10,347 nucleotides of DNA from JALYUA01 sp040004225 (GCA_040004225.1 JBDUBI010000090.1:1-10347), one strand, 5' to 3'. Shown: positions 1 through 7,339, numbered from the stretch's first letter. A program made the numbers and translations. Notes: a model not told the origin generated them from the sequence alone.

Positions 1-2
1 TC

Positions 3-1496
3 GCCGAGGGAACGATCACCAAGTGGTTGAAGAAGGTGGGAGATCCGGTCAAACGCGACGAGCCCATCTTCGAAATCTCGACAGACAAGGTCGACGCCGA
101 GATCCCCTCCCCGGTCGCGGGCACGCTCCTGGACATCAAGGTCCAGGAGGGCGCGACGGTGGCGATCAACACCGTCGTCGCGACGATCGGCGAAGCGGGG
201 GAAAAGGGAGCGGAGGCTCCGGTGGCGGTGGCGGCGGCGACTCCGGCTCCTCCCCCACCGGCCCCGGCGTCCGCCGCCGCACCGGCTGAAAAACAACCGC
301 CCGCCGCTCCCGCCCCGGCGGCGGCGCCCCCGTCTCCGTCCGCGGAACCCCCTGCCGCGGCTCCCGCGCCGGCGGCCGCTCCGCCGCGCCCGGCTCCTCC
401 CGCCGCGGAACAATTAGCGCGCGGCCCCGCTCCGACGGGCGCTGCGACGGGCCGCGAGGGCGGCGCGCGCATCGAGCGCGACGGCGGCGGGGAAATCGCC
501 TCGATCGAAGACCGGATCCGCCAGCGCTCCTCCCCCCTCGTACGGAAGATCGCGCAGGAGCACGGCGTCGCGATCGGCGAGATCGAAGGAACCGGCATCC
601 ACAGCCGCGTCACCAAAAACGACATCCTGTCCTACATCGAAAATCGGCCCGTGGCCGCTCCGGCGCCGGCGCCGGCGGCCGCGGCTCCCGCCCCTCGGCC
701 CGCCGCCGCCGCGGCACCCGCTCCTTCCGCCCTGCCGGCGGCGGCGCGCGCCGAGTCCGCCCCGCCCCGCGCCCCGATGTCCGTAACGGAACGGGACGAG
801 GTGGTCGCGATGACAAAGATCCGCCGCATCACGGCGGAGAACATGATTCTTTCCAAGCGGACGTCGGCGCACGTGACGACCGTCTTTCAGATCGACTACA
901 GCGCGATCGCGCGCCTGAGGGACCGGAACAAGGACGCGTTCCTCGAGAAGAACGGGGTGAAGCTGACGTATCTCCCCTTCATTTTCCGGGCGTGCGTGCA
1001 GTCCCTGAAGGAGTTCCCGCAGGTCAACGCATCGATCGACGGCGAGAGCATCGTGTACCACAGGGACATCCACCTCGGGATGGCGGTCGCTCTCGACTGG
1101 GGCCTGATCGTCCCGGTCATTCGCAGCGCCGACGAGAAGTCGATCCTCGGCCTGGCCCGCGCCACGCAGGACCTCGCCGAACGCGCCCGCGCCAAGCGCC
1201 TGAAGCCCGAGGAAATCCAGGGGGGAACGTTCACCGTCACAAACCCCGGCGTGTTCGGGTCTCTCTTCGGAACGCCGATCATCCCGCAGCCGCAGGTCGC
1301 CATCCTCGGCGTCGGGACGATCGAGAAGCGGCCGGTCGTCATCACGGATGAGAACGGAAACGACGCGCTCGGCATCCGCACGGTCGGATACCTCGCTCTC
1401 TCGTTCGATCACCGGCTGATCGACGGCGCGGACGCCGACCGGTTCCTCGCGAGCGTCAAGAAGACGCTCGAGAAAGGCGAGTTCGACCTCGGCTGA
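3..1496 (+). CDS. 2-oxo acid dehydrogenase complex E2 (dihydrolipoyl acyltransferase), 5'-truncated
   Basis: Core acyltransferase of a pyruvate, 2-oxoglutarate or branched-chain 2-oxo acid dehydrogenase complex; it moves the acyl group from lipoyl-lysine to CoA in the cytoplasm. The reading frame is open at the left edge (IAEGTITKW), so only about 15 N-terminal residues are missing; 497 are present. Visible domains: one lipoyl domain (residues 1-66) with STDKVDAE and lipoyl lysine K29 (nt 87-89); an Ala/Pro linker; a peripheral subunit-binding domain (about 176-213, SSPLVRKIAQEHG); a second Ala/Pro linker (about 216-263); and the catalytic domain (about 268-497) with DHRLIDG, giving catalytic H470 and D474. 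A TTG at nt 27 lies inside the lipoyl domain and is not the start. The substrate class cannot be decided from the sequence; E1 and E3 are not in the window. lipB and lipA follow downstream and would modify K29. Confidence 0.93.
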   Translation, partial: AEGTITKWLKKVGDPVKRDEPIFEISTDKVDAEIPSPVAGTLLDIKVQEGATVAINTVVATIGEAGEKGAEAPVAVAAATPAPPPPAPASAAAPAEKQPPAAPAPAAAPPSPSAEPPAAAPAPAAAPPRPAPPAAEQLARGPAPTGAATGREGGARIERDGGGEIASIEDRIRQRSSPLVRKIAQEHGVAIGEIEGTGIHSRVTKNDILSYIENRPVAAPAPAPAAAAPAPRPAAAAAPAPSALPAAARAESAPPRAPMSVTERDEVVAMTKIRRITAENMILSKRTSAHVTTVFQIDYSAIARLRDRNKDAFLEKNGVKLTYLPFIFRACVQSLKEFPQVNASIDGESIVYHRDIHLGMAVALDWGLIVPVIRSADEKSILGLARATQDLAERARAKRLKPEEIQGGTFTVTNPGVFGSLFGTPIIPQPQVAILGVGTIEKRPVVITDENGNDALGIRTVGYLALSFDHRLIDGADADRFLASVKKTLEKGEFDLG

Positions 1497-1617
1497 CGCG
1501 GCCGCTTCGGCGCGGTCCTCTCCCGGACGTTCGGAGGCGCTTGCGATCGGGGCGCCCCTCGCGCCCGTTCCCGCGATCGGAAGACGAGTCTGCGGCGCCA
1601 TCTTCCTGCTCGCTCTC

Positions 1618-2790
1618 GTGGCGCGGCTCGCCGCGGTGACGTGGGCGGGCTGGACCTCGGTCGCCTTCGGAGACGCTCCGGCGTATCTCTTTGCGGCCCG
1701 CGAGCTCGTTCGGACGGGCCACTACCCGGTCTCGACCGAGCCGTACTATTTCCGGGCCCCGGGATATCCGGTCTTTCTCGCGGCCGTCACTCTGGGACGC
1801 CCCGAACGCATCGCGGCCGCGAAGGCCGCCAACGCCGCGCTCGGAGCCGCGGCCGCGCTTCTCCTCGCGGCGCTTTCGGCGCGCATCTTCCGGAGCCGCG
1901 CGATCGCGATTGCGACCGGAGCGGCGGCCGCCCTCTATCCCGCCCTCGTCTCGCTTTCCCTGGACGTCGCCAGCGAGCCGCTGTTCCTGCTCCTGCTGCT
2001 CGCGTCGGGCTTCCTCCTTCTCGCCGCAGGCGACCGACCTTCGTCGAACCTTGCTCTCCTCGCCGGCGCGGTGACTGCCGCCGCCGCCCTGACGCGCCCG
2101 TCGGCTCTCGTCCTCATGCCCCTGCTCGGCGCCCCGCTTTTCGATCGGCGTCACCCGCCCCGCGCGCGCTGGCATGTCGCGGGTTCGGCCCTCCTCGGCT
2201 TTTTCTTAACCCTCGCCCCGTGGACTCTGCGGAATGCGCTCGTCTTCCACGAATTCCTGCCCGTCAACGACGCCGCGGGTTCCGCGTTCTACCAGGGCAA
2301 CTCCGACTGGATGGTTCGGTTCTACGAGATCCAATCCCGAAACGAATACCTCGCCTGGAGCCGCGCCATGTTCGCGAGCCTGGACAGCCAGACGGCGGCG
2401 CTCGCGGCTTCGGGGCGGACCTCGCCGCGGCAGCGATCGCGCTACTTCTTCTCGAAGGCCGTCGCGGAGCGCTCGGCCGCCGCGGGCTGGGCCCGGCTCC
2501 TGCTGCGAAAGGCCTGGGATTTCACGCGCCCGTACCCGAACCCGCTGTTCTGGCCGCGGCCTGTCGTCTTCGCGGTCGGCGCCGCGGGAACGGCCGCGAC
2601 GCTGCTCGCGGTTGCGGGGATTTCGGGGGCGCGCCGGCGCGGGGTCCGGAACTTCGCGCTTTGCGTTTTGGCGGTGACGTTCGCCGCCCATGTGGCGCTG
2701 ATCGTCGTCTGGCGTTACCGGATCCCGTACTGGGACCCGATCCTCCTCCTCTACGCGGCGCCGGGCGGCGCTAGACTCCTGTCGCGATGA
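1618..2790 (+). CDS. Multi-pass membrane glycosyltransferase, GT39/ArnT/PMT-like
   Basis: Probable integral inner-membrane glycosyltransferase that uses a polyprenyl-phosphate sugar, acting at the periplasmic face; donor and acceptor are unknown. Family signs: a first-loop acidic motif (FGDAPAYLFAARELV) followed by YYFRAPGYPVFL, the LTRPSALVLMP helix, and RNALVFHEFLPVNDAAG then FYQGN, which match GT39-type proteins at equivalent places. About eight or nine hydrophobic segments are visible, ending with an Arg-rich segment and VVWRYRIPYWDP. The 390 residues from GTG 1618 are short for a family usually about 450-550. That GTG also cuts the first helix: the frame is open upstream to 1420 and encodes VCGAIFLLALVARLAAV, so the true start is probably further 5'. 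No in-frame ATG, GTG or TTG exists there (see findings). It ends in an ATGA overlap with lipB. The family is fairly secure, the role is not. Confidence 0.72.
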   Translation: MARLAAVTWAGWTSVAFGDAPAYLFAARELVRTGHYPVSTEPYYFRAPGYPVFLAAVTLGRPERIAAAKAANAALGAAAALLLAALSARIFRSRAIAIATGAAAALYPALVSLSLDVASEPLFLLLLLASGFLLLAAGDRPSSNLALLAGAVTAAAALTRPSALVLMPLLGAPLFDRRHPPRARWHVAGSALLGFFLTLAPWTLRNALVFHEFLPVNDAAGSAFYQGNSDWMVRFYEIQSRNEYLAWSRAMFASLDSQTAALAASGRTSPRQRSRYFFSKAVAERSAAAGWARLLLRKAWDFTRPYPNPLFWPRPVVFAVGAAGTAATLLAVAGISGARRRGVRNFALCVLAVTFAAHVALIVVWRYRIPYWDPILLLYAAPGGARLLSR

Positions 2791-3464
2791 CGGTTGCGGC
2801 GGAGAGACGGACGGTGAACGCCCCCTGGCTGGGGCGTATCCCCTATGCGGACGGTCTCCGGCTTCAACAGGAGGCCGCGGCCGCGGTCGCCGCGGGAGGG
2901 GAGGAATCGCTGCTCCTCCTCGAGCACGCGCCGGTCTTCACGCTCGGCCGGAATGCGACGGCCGCCGACGTGCTGCTTTCGCCGGAACGGCGTCAGGAGC
3001 TCGGGATCGAGCTTTTCGAGACCGACCGCGGCGGGAAGGTCACATTTCACGGCCCCGGGCAGCTGGTCGGGTATCCGATCGTAAACCTCGACCCGGACCG
3101 CCGCGACGTCAAGGCCTATGTGAGGGACCTCGAGGAAGCGCTGATCGGAACGCTTTCGGATTTCGGGATCGAGAGCGCCCGCTCGCCGCGTCCGGATCGC
3201 GTGACGTCGGTCTGGGTCGGGAACGACAAGATTGCCGCCATCGGCGTGCACATCTCACGGTGGATCACGACTCACGGCTTCGCGTTGAACGTCACCGCCG
3301 AGCCTCTCGCCGGGTTTCTCGGGATCGTCCCCTGCGGCATCGTGGACGGGGGCGTCACCTCAATGGAGACTCTGCTCGGTCACGCCCCGCCGCTCGAAGA
3401 GGTCGCGGCCGCCTTCCGGGCGCGCTTCGCCGGCATCTTTTCCCGCGAGATAATCGGCGCGTGA
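2787..3464 (+). CDS. lipB: Lipoyl(octanoyl) transferase LipB
   Basis: Transfers octanoate from octanoyl-ACP to the lipoyl-domain lysine of E2 proteins and GcvH, the first step of de novo protein lipoylation in the cytoplasm. The 225-aa length is normal. Landmarks: EHAPVFTLGRNA (46-57), the family signature RGGKVTFHGPGQLVGYPI (81-98), the catalytic lysine K148 in DKIAAIGVHISRW, the HGFALNV segment (163-169) and the thioester-forming cysteine C183 in IVPCGI. All key residues are present, so the enzyme should be active. ATG 2787 overlaps the preceding TGA by four bases (ATGA), and no Shine-Dalgarno sequence is obvious, so translational coupling is likely. It ends in a GTGA overlap with lipA. The nearby E2 gene supplies a natural acceptor. 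Confidence 0.97.
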   Translation: MTVAAERRTVNAPWLGRIPYADGLRLQQEAAAAVAAGGEESLLLLEHAPVFTLGRNATAADVLLSPERRQELGIELFETDRGGKVTFHGPGQLVGYPIVNLDPDRRDVKAYVRDLEEALIGTLSDFGIESARSPRPDRVTSVWVGNDKIAAIGVHISRWITTHGFALNVTAEPLAGFLGIVPCGIVDGGVTSMETLLGHAPPLEEVAAAFRARFAGIFSREIIGA

Positions 3465-4393
3465 GCAGCCTTCCCGTTCTTCCGACGAGCCCCTCTTCCG
3501 CTTTGCCGCGCCCCTCACGCCTCGAGCGCCCGGAGTGGCTCAAGGTGCGCCTGAACACGACGGGCGAGTACGACCAGGTGCGCGACATGATGCGCCGCCT
3601 GTCCCTCGTCACGGTGTGCGAAGAGGCGCGGTGCCCGAACATCCACGAGTGCTGGGCCCGCGAGCGCACGGCCACGTTCATGCTCGCGGGAGACATCTGC
3701 ACGCGTCATTGCGGCTTCTGCGCCGTGGGCAAGGGGAAGCCCGGCGATCTCGACCCGGAGGAACCGGAGAGGGTCGCTCAAGCGGCGGCGGAGCTGGCAC
3801 TGTCCCACGCGGTGGTGACATCGGTCAACCGGGACGACCTCGAGGACGGCGGCGCGGCGCACTTCGCGGCGACGATCCGGGCGATCCGCAGGCGCGTACC
3901 CGGATGCACGGTCGAGGTCCTGATCCCGGATTTCCAGGGCAATGAAGCCGCTCTCGACGCCGTCCTCGCGGAAGCGCCCGAGATCCTGAATCACAACACG
4001 GAGACGGTCCCCCGGCTCTATCGCCGGGTCCGCCCCGAAGCGCGGTACGAACAGACTCTCGAGCTTCTCGCGCGCGCGGACCGGTGGCGTCGGACCACGG
4101 GAGCCTCCGTGAAGACGAAGTCGGGGCTGATGGTGGGACTCGGGGAGACCGTCGAGGAGCTCCTCGCGACGCTCGCCGACCTGCGAGCGGCCGGATGCGA
4201 CATCGCGACGGTCGGCCAGTACCTGCAGCCGCACGCGCGCCGTCTGCCGGTCGAGAAGTACTACACGCCGGCGGAATTCGAACAGATACGCGCCGGGGCC
4301 GAGGCGATGGGATTCGCGCGCGTCGAAGCGGGGCCGCTCGTCCGGTCCTCGTACCATGCCCGGCGGGCGCTCGAGGCGGCGGCCGGCGCATGA
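3461..4393 (+). CDS. lipA: Lipoyl synthase LipA (radical SAM)
   Basis: Inserts two sulfur atoms into protein-bound octanoyl chains to make lipoyl groups, using S-adenosylmethionine and two [4Fe-4S] clusters; one is consumed as sulfur donor. The 310-aa protein has the auxiliary-cluster motif CX4CX5C (C53, C58, C64: CEEARCPNIHEC), the radical SAM motif CX3CX2C (C80, C84, C87: CTRHCGFC), TSVNRDDLEDGGA, TKSGLMVGLGET and the C-terminal RSSY motif (295-298), whose serine ligates the auxiliary cluster. GTG 3461 was chosen because it forms a GTGA overlap with the lipB stop and gives a family-typical N-terminus leading into RPEWLKVRL. The frame stays open further upstream inside lipB, but that extension is only lipB read out of frame. 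It is followed by an ATGA overlap with the next gene. Confidence 0.97.
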   Translation: MSSLPVLPTSPSSALPRPSRLERPEWLKVRLNTTGEYDQVRDMMRRLSLVTVCEEARCPNIHECWARERTATFMLAGDICTRHCGFCAVGKGKPGDLDPEEPERVAQAAAELALSHAVVTSVNRDDLEDGGAAHFAATIRAIRRRVPGCTVEVLIPDFQGNEAALDAVLAEAPEILNHNTETVPRLYRRVRPEARYEQTLELLARADRWRRTTGASVKTKSGLMVGLGETVEELLATLADLRAAGCDIATVGQYLQPHARRLPVEKYYTPAEFEQIRAGAEAMGFARVEAGPLVRSSYHARRALEAAAGA

Positions 4394-5247
4394 GGGGACG
4401 GACCCCGCCGCCCGCGTTCCTCCTCCTTCTTCTCGGCCTCGCGCCCGCCGCCGCCGGCCAGGTGACCGGCGCGGCGCTCACCCGCGAGCAGAAGCCGACC
4501 TACCCCGAGGGTCTGGTCAAGAGCCAGAAGCAAGGCAACGTGCTGATCGTCGGCCGCGTGGACCCCCGGGGCAAGGTCCAGGACGCGCAGGCGGTCGCGG
4601 CCACGAACCTCGGCTTCGTCGACGCGTCGCTCGCCGCCGTCCAGGCGTGGCAGTTCAAGCCGGCGACACGAAACGGAAAGCCGATCGACTCCGCGGTCAA
4701 CATCGGGATCCGCTTCCGTCTGGACGGCAAGAAGCACAACGAGATCCCGCGCCCCACCCTCGGTGACCTCGCTGTCTTCGCAGCGGACGCCTCCGGCAAG
4801 AGGGCCGCGCCCGACGGCATTCCCCTCCGCCGGGGGACGGACCCGCGGCTGCGCGTCGAAGCCGTAGTGGACGTCACCCCCGCGGAAAAGGCGTCGAAGC
4901 TCGCCCTGCGCGCCGAAGCGATCTCACCGAAGAACCGCCGGATCGCGATCTGGAACGGCACGGTCAACGTTCCGGCGCGCGCTGCCTCCGTGAGCGTTCC
5001 GTTCAGCGCGCCGATCGGCGCGGACTGGGAAGACGGGATCTGGCAGGTGCAGCTCGCCGTGGCCGACGTCCCCGCGGGTGGAGGTCAGTTCTGGCTCGCC
5101 GGCGATCCCGAGCACTTCGACTTTGCGGGGTTGATGGCGAAGGGCGCTGCCGCCGCGGCGGTCGTGCCCGCCCCGCCGCCCGCCGCGACCGCGCCGCCGG
5201 CCGGAGGTCCCCGCCGCCCGACCCCCGGTCCTCCCCGCCGGAAATAG
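4390..5247 (+). CDS. Secreted protein with N-terminal TonB C-terminal (TonB_C) domain
   Basis: 285-aa exported protein of unknown exact role. A signal peptide is clear: MRGR, a Leu-rich core, then APAAAG with cleavage near residue 23. Residues about 35-112 match the TonB C-terminal domain pattern: PTYPEGLVKSQKQGNVLI, VDPRGKVQDAQAV, SLAAVQAWQFKPATRNGKP, and a closing hydrophobic strand. In TonB that domain contacts outer-membrane receptors and sits at the C-terminus behind a membrane anchor and Pro-rich linker. Here it directly follows the signal peptide, with no anchor. About 145 residues of unrecognised, probably beta-rich sequence follow, then a Pro-rich basic tail (258-285, ending PRRK). 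ATG 4390 overlaps the lipA stop as ATGA. It may be a periplasmic protein that borrows the TonB_C fold; energy transduction to receptors is not supported by the sequence alone. Confidence 0.8.
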   Translation: MRGRTPPPAFLLLLLGLAPAAAGQVTGAALTREQKPTYPEGLVKSQKQGNVLIVGRVDPRGKVQDAQAVAATNLGFVDASLAAVQAWQFKPATRNGKPIDSAVNIGIRFRLDGKKHNEIPRPTLGDLAVFAADASGKRAAPDGIPLRRGTDPRLRVEAVVDVTPAEKASKLALRAEAISPKNRRIAIWNGTVNVPARAASVSVPFSAPIGADWEDGIWQVQLAVADVPAGGGQFWLAGDPEHFDFAGLMAKGAAAAAVVPAPPPAATAPPAGGPRRPTPGPPRRK

Positions 5248-5249
5248 CG

Positions 5250-6194
5250 ATGGAGGACGGCCTCGCGTCCGTCCCGACCCGGATCGGCACGGCGGGCTGG
5301 TCTTACGAAGACTGGAAGGGCATCGTGTACCCTCTCCGCCCGCCTCCGGGATTTGATCCCCTGGCTCTCATGTCCTCGCTCTTCGACACCAACGAGATCA
5401 ACTCCTCCTTCTACCGGATCCCCAAGGTACGCTCGACGCGCGACTGGGCGCGCCGCGTCGCGCACAACCCGAGGTTTGCGTTTACCGCGAAGCTCTTCCG
5501 CGGATTCACGCACGAGCGCACGGCCGGGTCGCCCGAGGAGAGGGAGTTTCTCGCCGCGATGGCGCCCCTGGCGGAAGAGGGCCGGCTCACCGCCGTTCTG
5601 GTCCAGTTCCCGGTGTCGTTTCGCAACACTCCCGAGAACCGCGGGTCGCTCGACGCGCTGCTCCGACGCTTCGATTCTCTGCCGCTCGCGGCCGAGTTCC
5701 GGCACGCCTCGTGGGACGCGAACGACGCCCGCGAGACCCTCGCGGAGCACGACGCGCTCTTCGTGAACATCGACCAGCCCTGGATCGGCGACAACCTCCG
5801 AGCGACGGACCACATCGCCCCGGGACGCGCGTACTACCGGTTTCACGGCCGAAACGCCGCGAAATGGTTCGGCCCGAACACGTCGAACGAGGAGCGATAC
5901 AACTACCTGTACACGGAGGAGCAGGTCGAGAAGTTCGCCCGGCGCCTCCGTGTGGCGGGCGAATCGGCGGGCGGGCCGGGGGGCCCCGCCCCGCCGGGAA
6001 GCGTCCGGGGCGTTACGGCGATCTGGAACAACCACTTCCGCGGCCAGGCCGTCGCCAACGCCCTCCAGCTCCAGCACCGCGTCACGGGCGAACTGGTCCT
6101 GACCCCGGGCTCGCTGCGCGACGCCTACCCGGCTCTCTCCGGAATTACCGAAGCGGAGACCCCGTCATGTGGCCCGCAAAAGCCGCTCTTCTAG
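5250..6194 (+). CDS. DUF72 family protein (YecE-like)
   Basis: 314-aa soluble protein of the DUF72/YecE family, predicted TIM-barrel; its biochemical function is not established. Family landmarks in order: RIGTAGWSYEDWKGIVYP (11-28), LFDTNEINSSFYRIP, FAFTAKLFRGFTHER, LVQFPVSFRNTPENR, AAEFRHASW, YYRFHGRNAAKWFG, YNYLYTEEQV and IWNNHFRGQAVANALQL, with LTPGSLRDAYPALSGI near the end. Length and motif order are complete, apart from a Gly/Pro-rich insertion between the last two conserved blocks (ESAGGPGGPAPPGS). ATG 5250 lies two bases after the preceding stop, with a weak GGA upstream. It is the last gene of the + strand run. The last dozen residues (ETPSCGPQKPLF) look unconserved, and the TAG stop abuts a GGGGTCAGG repeat. 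Confidence 0.9.
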   Translation: MEDGLASVPTRIGTAGWSYEDWKGIVYPLRPPPGFDPLALMSSLFDTNEINSSFYRIPKVRSTRDWARRVAHNPRFAFTAKLFRGFTHERTAGSPEEREFLAAMAPLAEEGRLTAVLVQFPVSFRNTPENRGSLDALLRRFDSLPLAAEFRHASWDANDARETLAEHDALFVNIDQPWIGDNLRATDHIAPGRAYYRFHGRNAAKWFGPNTSNEERYNYLYTEEQVEKFARRLRVAGESAGGPGGPAPPGSVRGVTAIWNNHFRGQAVANALQLQHRVTGELVLTPGSLRDAYPALSGITEAETPSCGPQKPLF

Positions 6195-6198
6195 GTGG

Positions 6199-6231
6199 GG
6201 TCAGGTCTTTATTATACACTAAGACCCGTCC
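6199..6231. repeat. AT-rich imperfect hairpin with GGGGTCAGGTCTT, probable dispersed repeat fragment
   Basis: GGTCTT (6204-6209) pairs with AAGACC (6221-6226) around an 11-nt AT-rich loop. The stem is extended by C6202-G6228 and GG6199-6200 with CC6230-6231, with two mismatches. It lies between the convergent DUF72 and radical SAM genes and starts a few bases after the DUF72 stop. Its base composition is unlike the rest of the window. From memory, GGGGTCAGGTCTT-type sequences recur in many unrelated bacterial genomes, sometimes near REP-associated tyrosine transposases; that link is not shown here. It might also help end transcription, but there is no T-tract on either strand, so a standard intrinsic terminator is not supported. 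Confidence 0.5.
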
Positions 6232-6249
6232 GGCACCCTCTGGCGGGAG

Positions 6250-7272
6250 TCAGTCCGCCGTCTTCCCGAAGTCCCGGATGTCCCGGAACGGCTGTTCCCG
6301 GTCGCTGAAATCGGGCCGGTAGTATCGGTTCGCTGTCTCGAGCTCCTGCTGGTATCCGTTCTCGAGCCCACTCGCCTCGAGCGCGGCCAGGGCCTCTTCC
6401 CATTCCCCCGCCGTGATCGAACGGGCCAGGGCGCTGTATTTCCCGCCGGCCGCGGCGCGGTGGATCGGGTAGTACTGGGCCATCAGCGACACGGCGACGC
6501 GCGGCGAAAGCGCCTCCGCGATCCAGGCCAGGGAGTCGGCGACCCCCGCAACGCCGTTCGGGAGGACCAGGAGGCGAACGAGCAGGCCGGATTTCAAGAG
6601 CCCGTCCTCCCCCATCACCAGCCGCGAACCCTTCTGCCGGTACATTTCGGCGAGCGCCTCGCGGGACCGCCTCGGATATTCCGGCACCTTCGAATAGAGC
6701 GACCCCTCCTCCGGGTCCGCGTATTTCAGGTCCGGGAGATAGATGTCCACGATGCCTTCGAGAAGCTTCAAGACCTCCACCGAGTCGTAGGCATTCGTGT
6801 TGTAGACAATCGGAAGCCGGAGCCCCTGCCGCGCGGCGATCGAGACCGCCTTCGCCATCTGCGGCGCATAGTGCGTCGGCGAGACGAATCCGATGTTGTG
6901 GCAGCCCCGCTCCTGCAGCTCCAGGAGCATCGCCGCGAGCCGCTCGACCGTGACCTCGTTGACGCGCTGCGACGCAAAGCTCTGGCTGATCTGCCAGTTT
7001 TGACAGTAGACACAGCGCAGGTTGCAGTTGCCGAAGAAAACGTTCCCGGCCCCCCGCGTCCCCGACAGGCAGGGCTCCTCTCCGAAGTGCGGCGTGTGAG
7101 AGGAAACGACGGGATGCAGGCCCGAGGCGCACGACGCGAGGACGCCCGCGAGGCGGTCGTTTCCGCAATCGCGCGGGCAGACCGTGCAGGCGCCGAGAAG
7201 CGCGTACAGCCGTTCCACCCGCGTTTCGAGCTCGCCGGACGCGAGAAGCTGCAGGTATCCCGGCTCATCCAT
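6250..7272 (-). CDS. Radical SAM protein, PflX/COG1313-like (pyruvate formate-lyase activase-related)
   Basis: 340-aa radical SAM iron-sulfur protein related to glycyl-radical-enzyme activases; substrate unknown. The SAM cluster motif CX3CX2C is C83, C87, C90 (GNCNLRCVYCQNWQIS). An extra N-terminal cysteine group, C29-X2-C32-X3-C36-X11-C48 (CTVCPRDCG), resembles the one usual in COG1313 proteins and could bind a second cluster. Other family blocks: SSHTPHFGEEPCLSG, GCHNIGFVSPTHYAPQ, YNTNAYDSVEVLKLL, DIYLPDLKY, LLVRLLVLPNGVAG and LMAQYYPIHRA. No glycyl radical enzyme gene lies next to it. Start: ATG at 7272 gives the typical MDEPGYLQLL opening. The frame extends to a TTG at 7365, but that would overlap the divergent gene and add 31 unconserved residues. 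No strong ribosome-binding site precedes ATG 7272. Confidence 0.87.
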   Translation of the reverse strand: MDEPGYLQLLASGELETRVERLYALLGACTVCPRDCGNDRLAGVLASCASGLHPVVSSHTPHFGEEPCLSGTRGAGNVFFGNCNLRCVYCQNWQISQSFASQRVNEVTVERLAAMLLELQERGCHNIGFVSPTHYAPQMAKAVSIAARQGLRLPIVYNTNAYDSVEVLKLLEGIVDIYLPDLKYADPEEGSLYSKVPEYPRRSREALAEMYRQKGSRLVMGEDGLLKSGLLVRLLVLPNGVAGVADSLAWIAEALSPRVAVSLMAQYYPIHRAAAGGKYSALARSITAGEWEEALAALEASGLENGYQQELETANRYYRPDFSDREQPFRDIRDFGKTAD

Positions 7273-7317
7273 CTGATGGAGAATACGGCAGGCGCAGGCG
7301 GGAAAGAAGGATGGTGA

Positions 7318-7332
7318 CTTTCCTGCAGAAAG
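7318..7332 (+). promoter_or_regulatory. Small hairpin covering the ribosome-binding site of the 91-aa membrane protein
   Basis: CTTTC (7318-7322) can pair with GAAAG (7328-7332) around the loop CTGCA. The 3' arm contains most of the AAAGG (7329-7333) that serves as Shine-Dalgarno sequence six bases before ATG 7340. Five base pairs is weak and may be chance; a translational role is only a possibility. Confidence 0.2.
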
Positions 7333-7339
7333 GTTGACG

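Noticed and set aside
228..420. Ala/Pro-rich GC tract in E2 as a possible DNA repeat
   Set aside because: It is the ordinary flexible linker between the lipoyl and subunit-binding domains, with irregular repeats typical of E2 proteins.
414..1601. 395-codon open frame on the - strand across the E2 gene
   Set aside because: Arg/Asp-rich translation with no domain pattern, opposite a well-supported E2 catalytic domain; expected from high GC content.
1456..2175. 239-codon - strand frame opposite the glycosyltransferase start
   Set aside because: Low-complexity Arg/Glu/Gly translation, no motifs, and it conflicts with a membrane protein frame showing clear helices.
3260..3460. 67-codon upstream extension of the lipA frame
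   Set aside because: This is lipB read out of frame; GTG 3461 with the GTGA overlap gives the family-typical start.
3515..4357. 280-codon - strand open frame opposite lipA
   Set aside because: No recognisable motifs, while the + strand frame has all LipA cysteine motifs in place.
4084..4389. 102-codon upstream extension of the TonB_C protein frame
   Set aside because: It lies inside lipA; ATG 4390 starts directly with a clear signal peptide.
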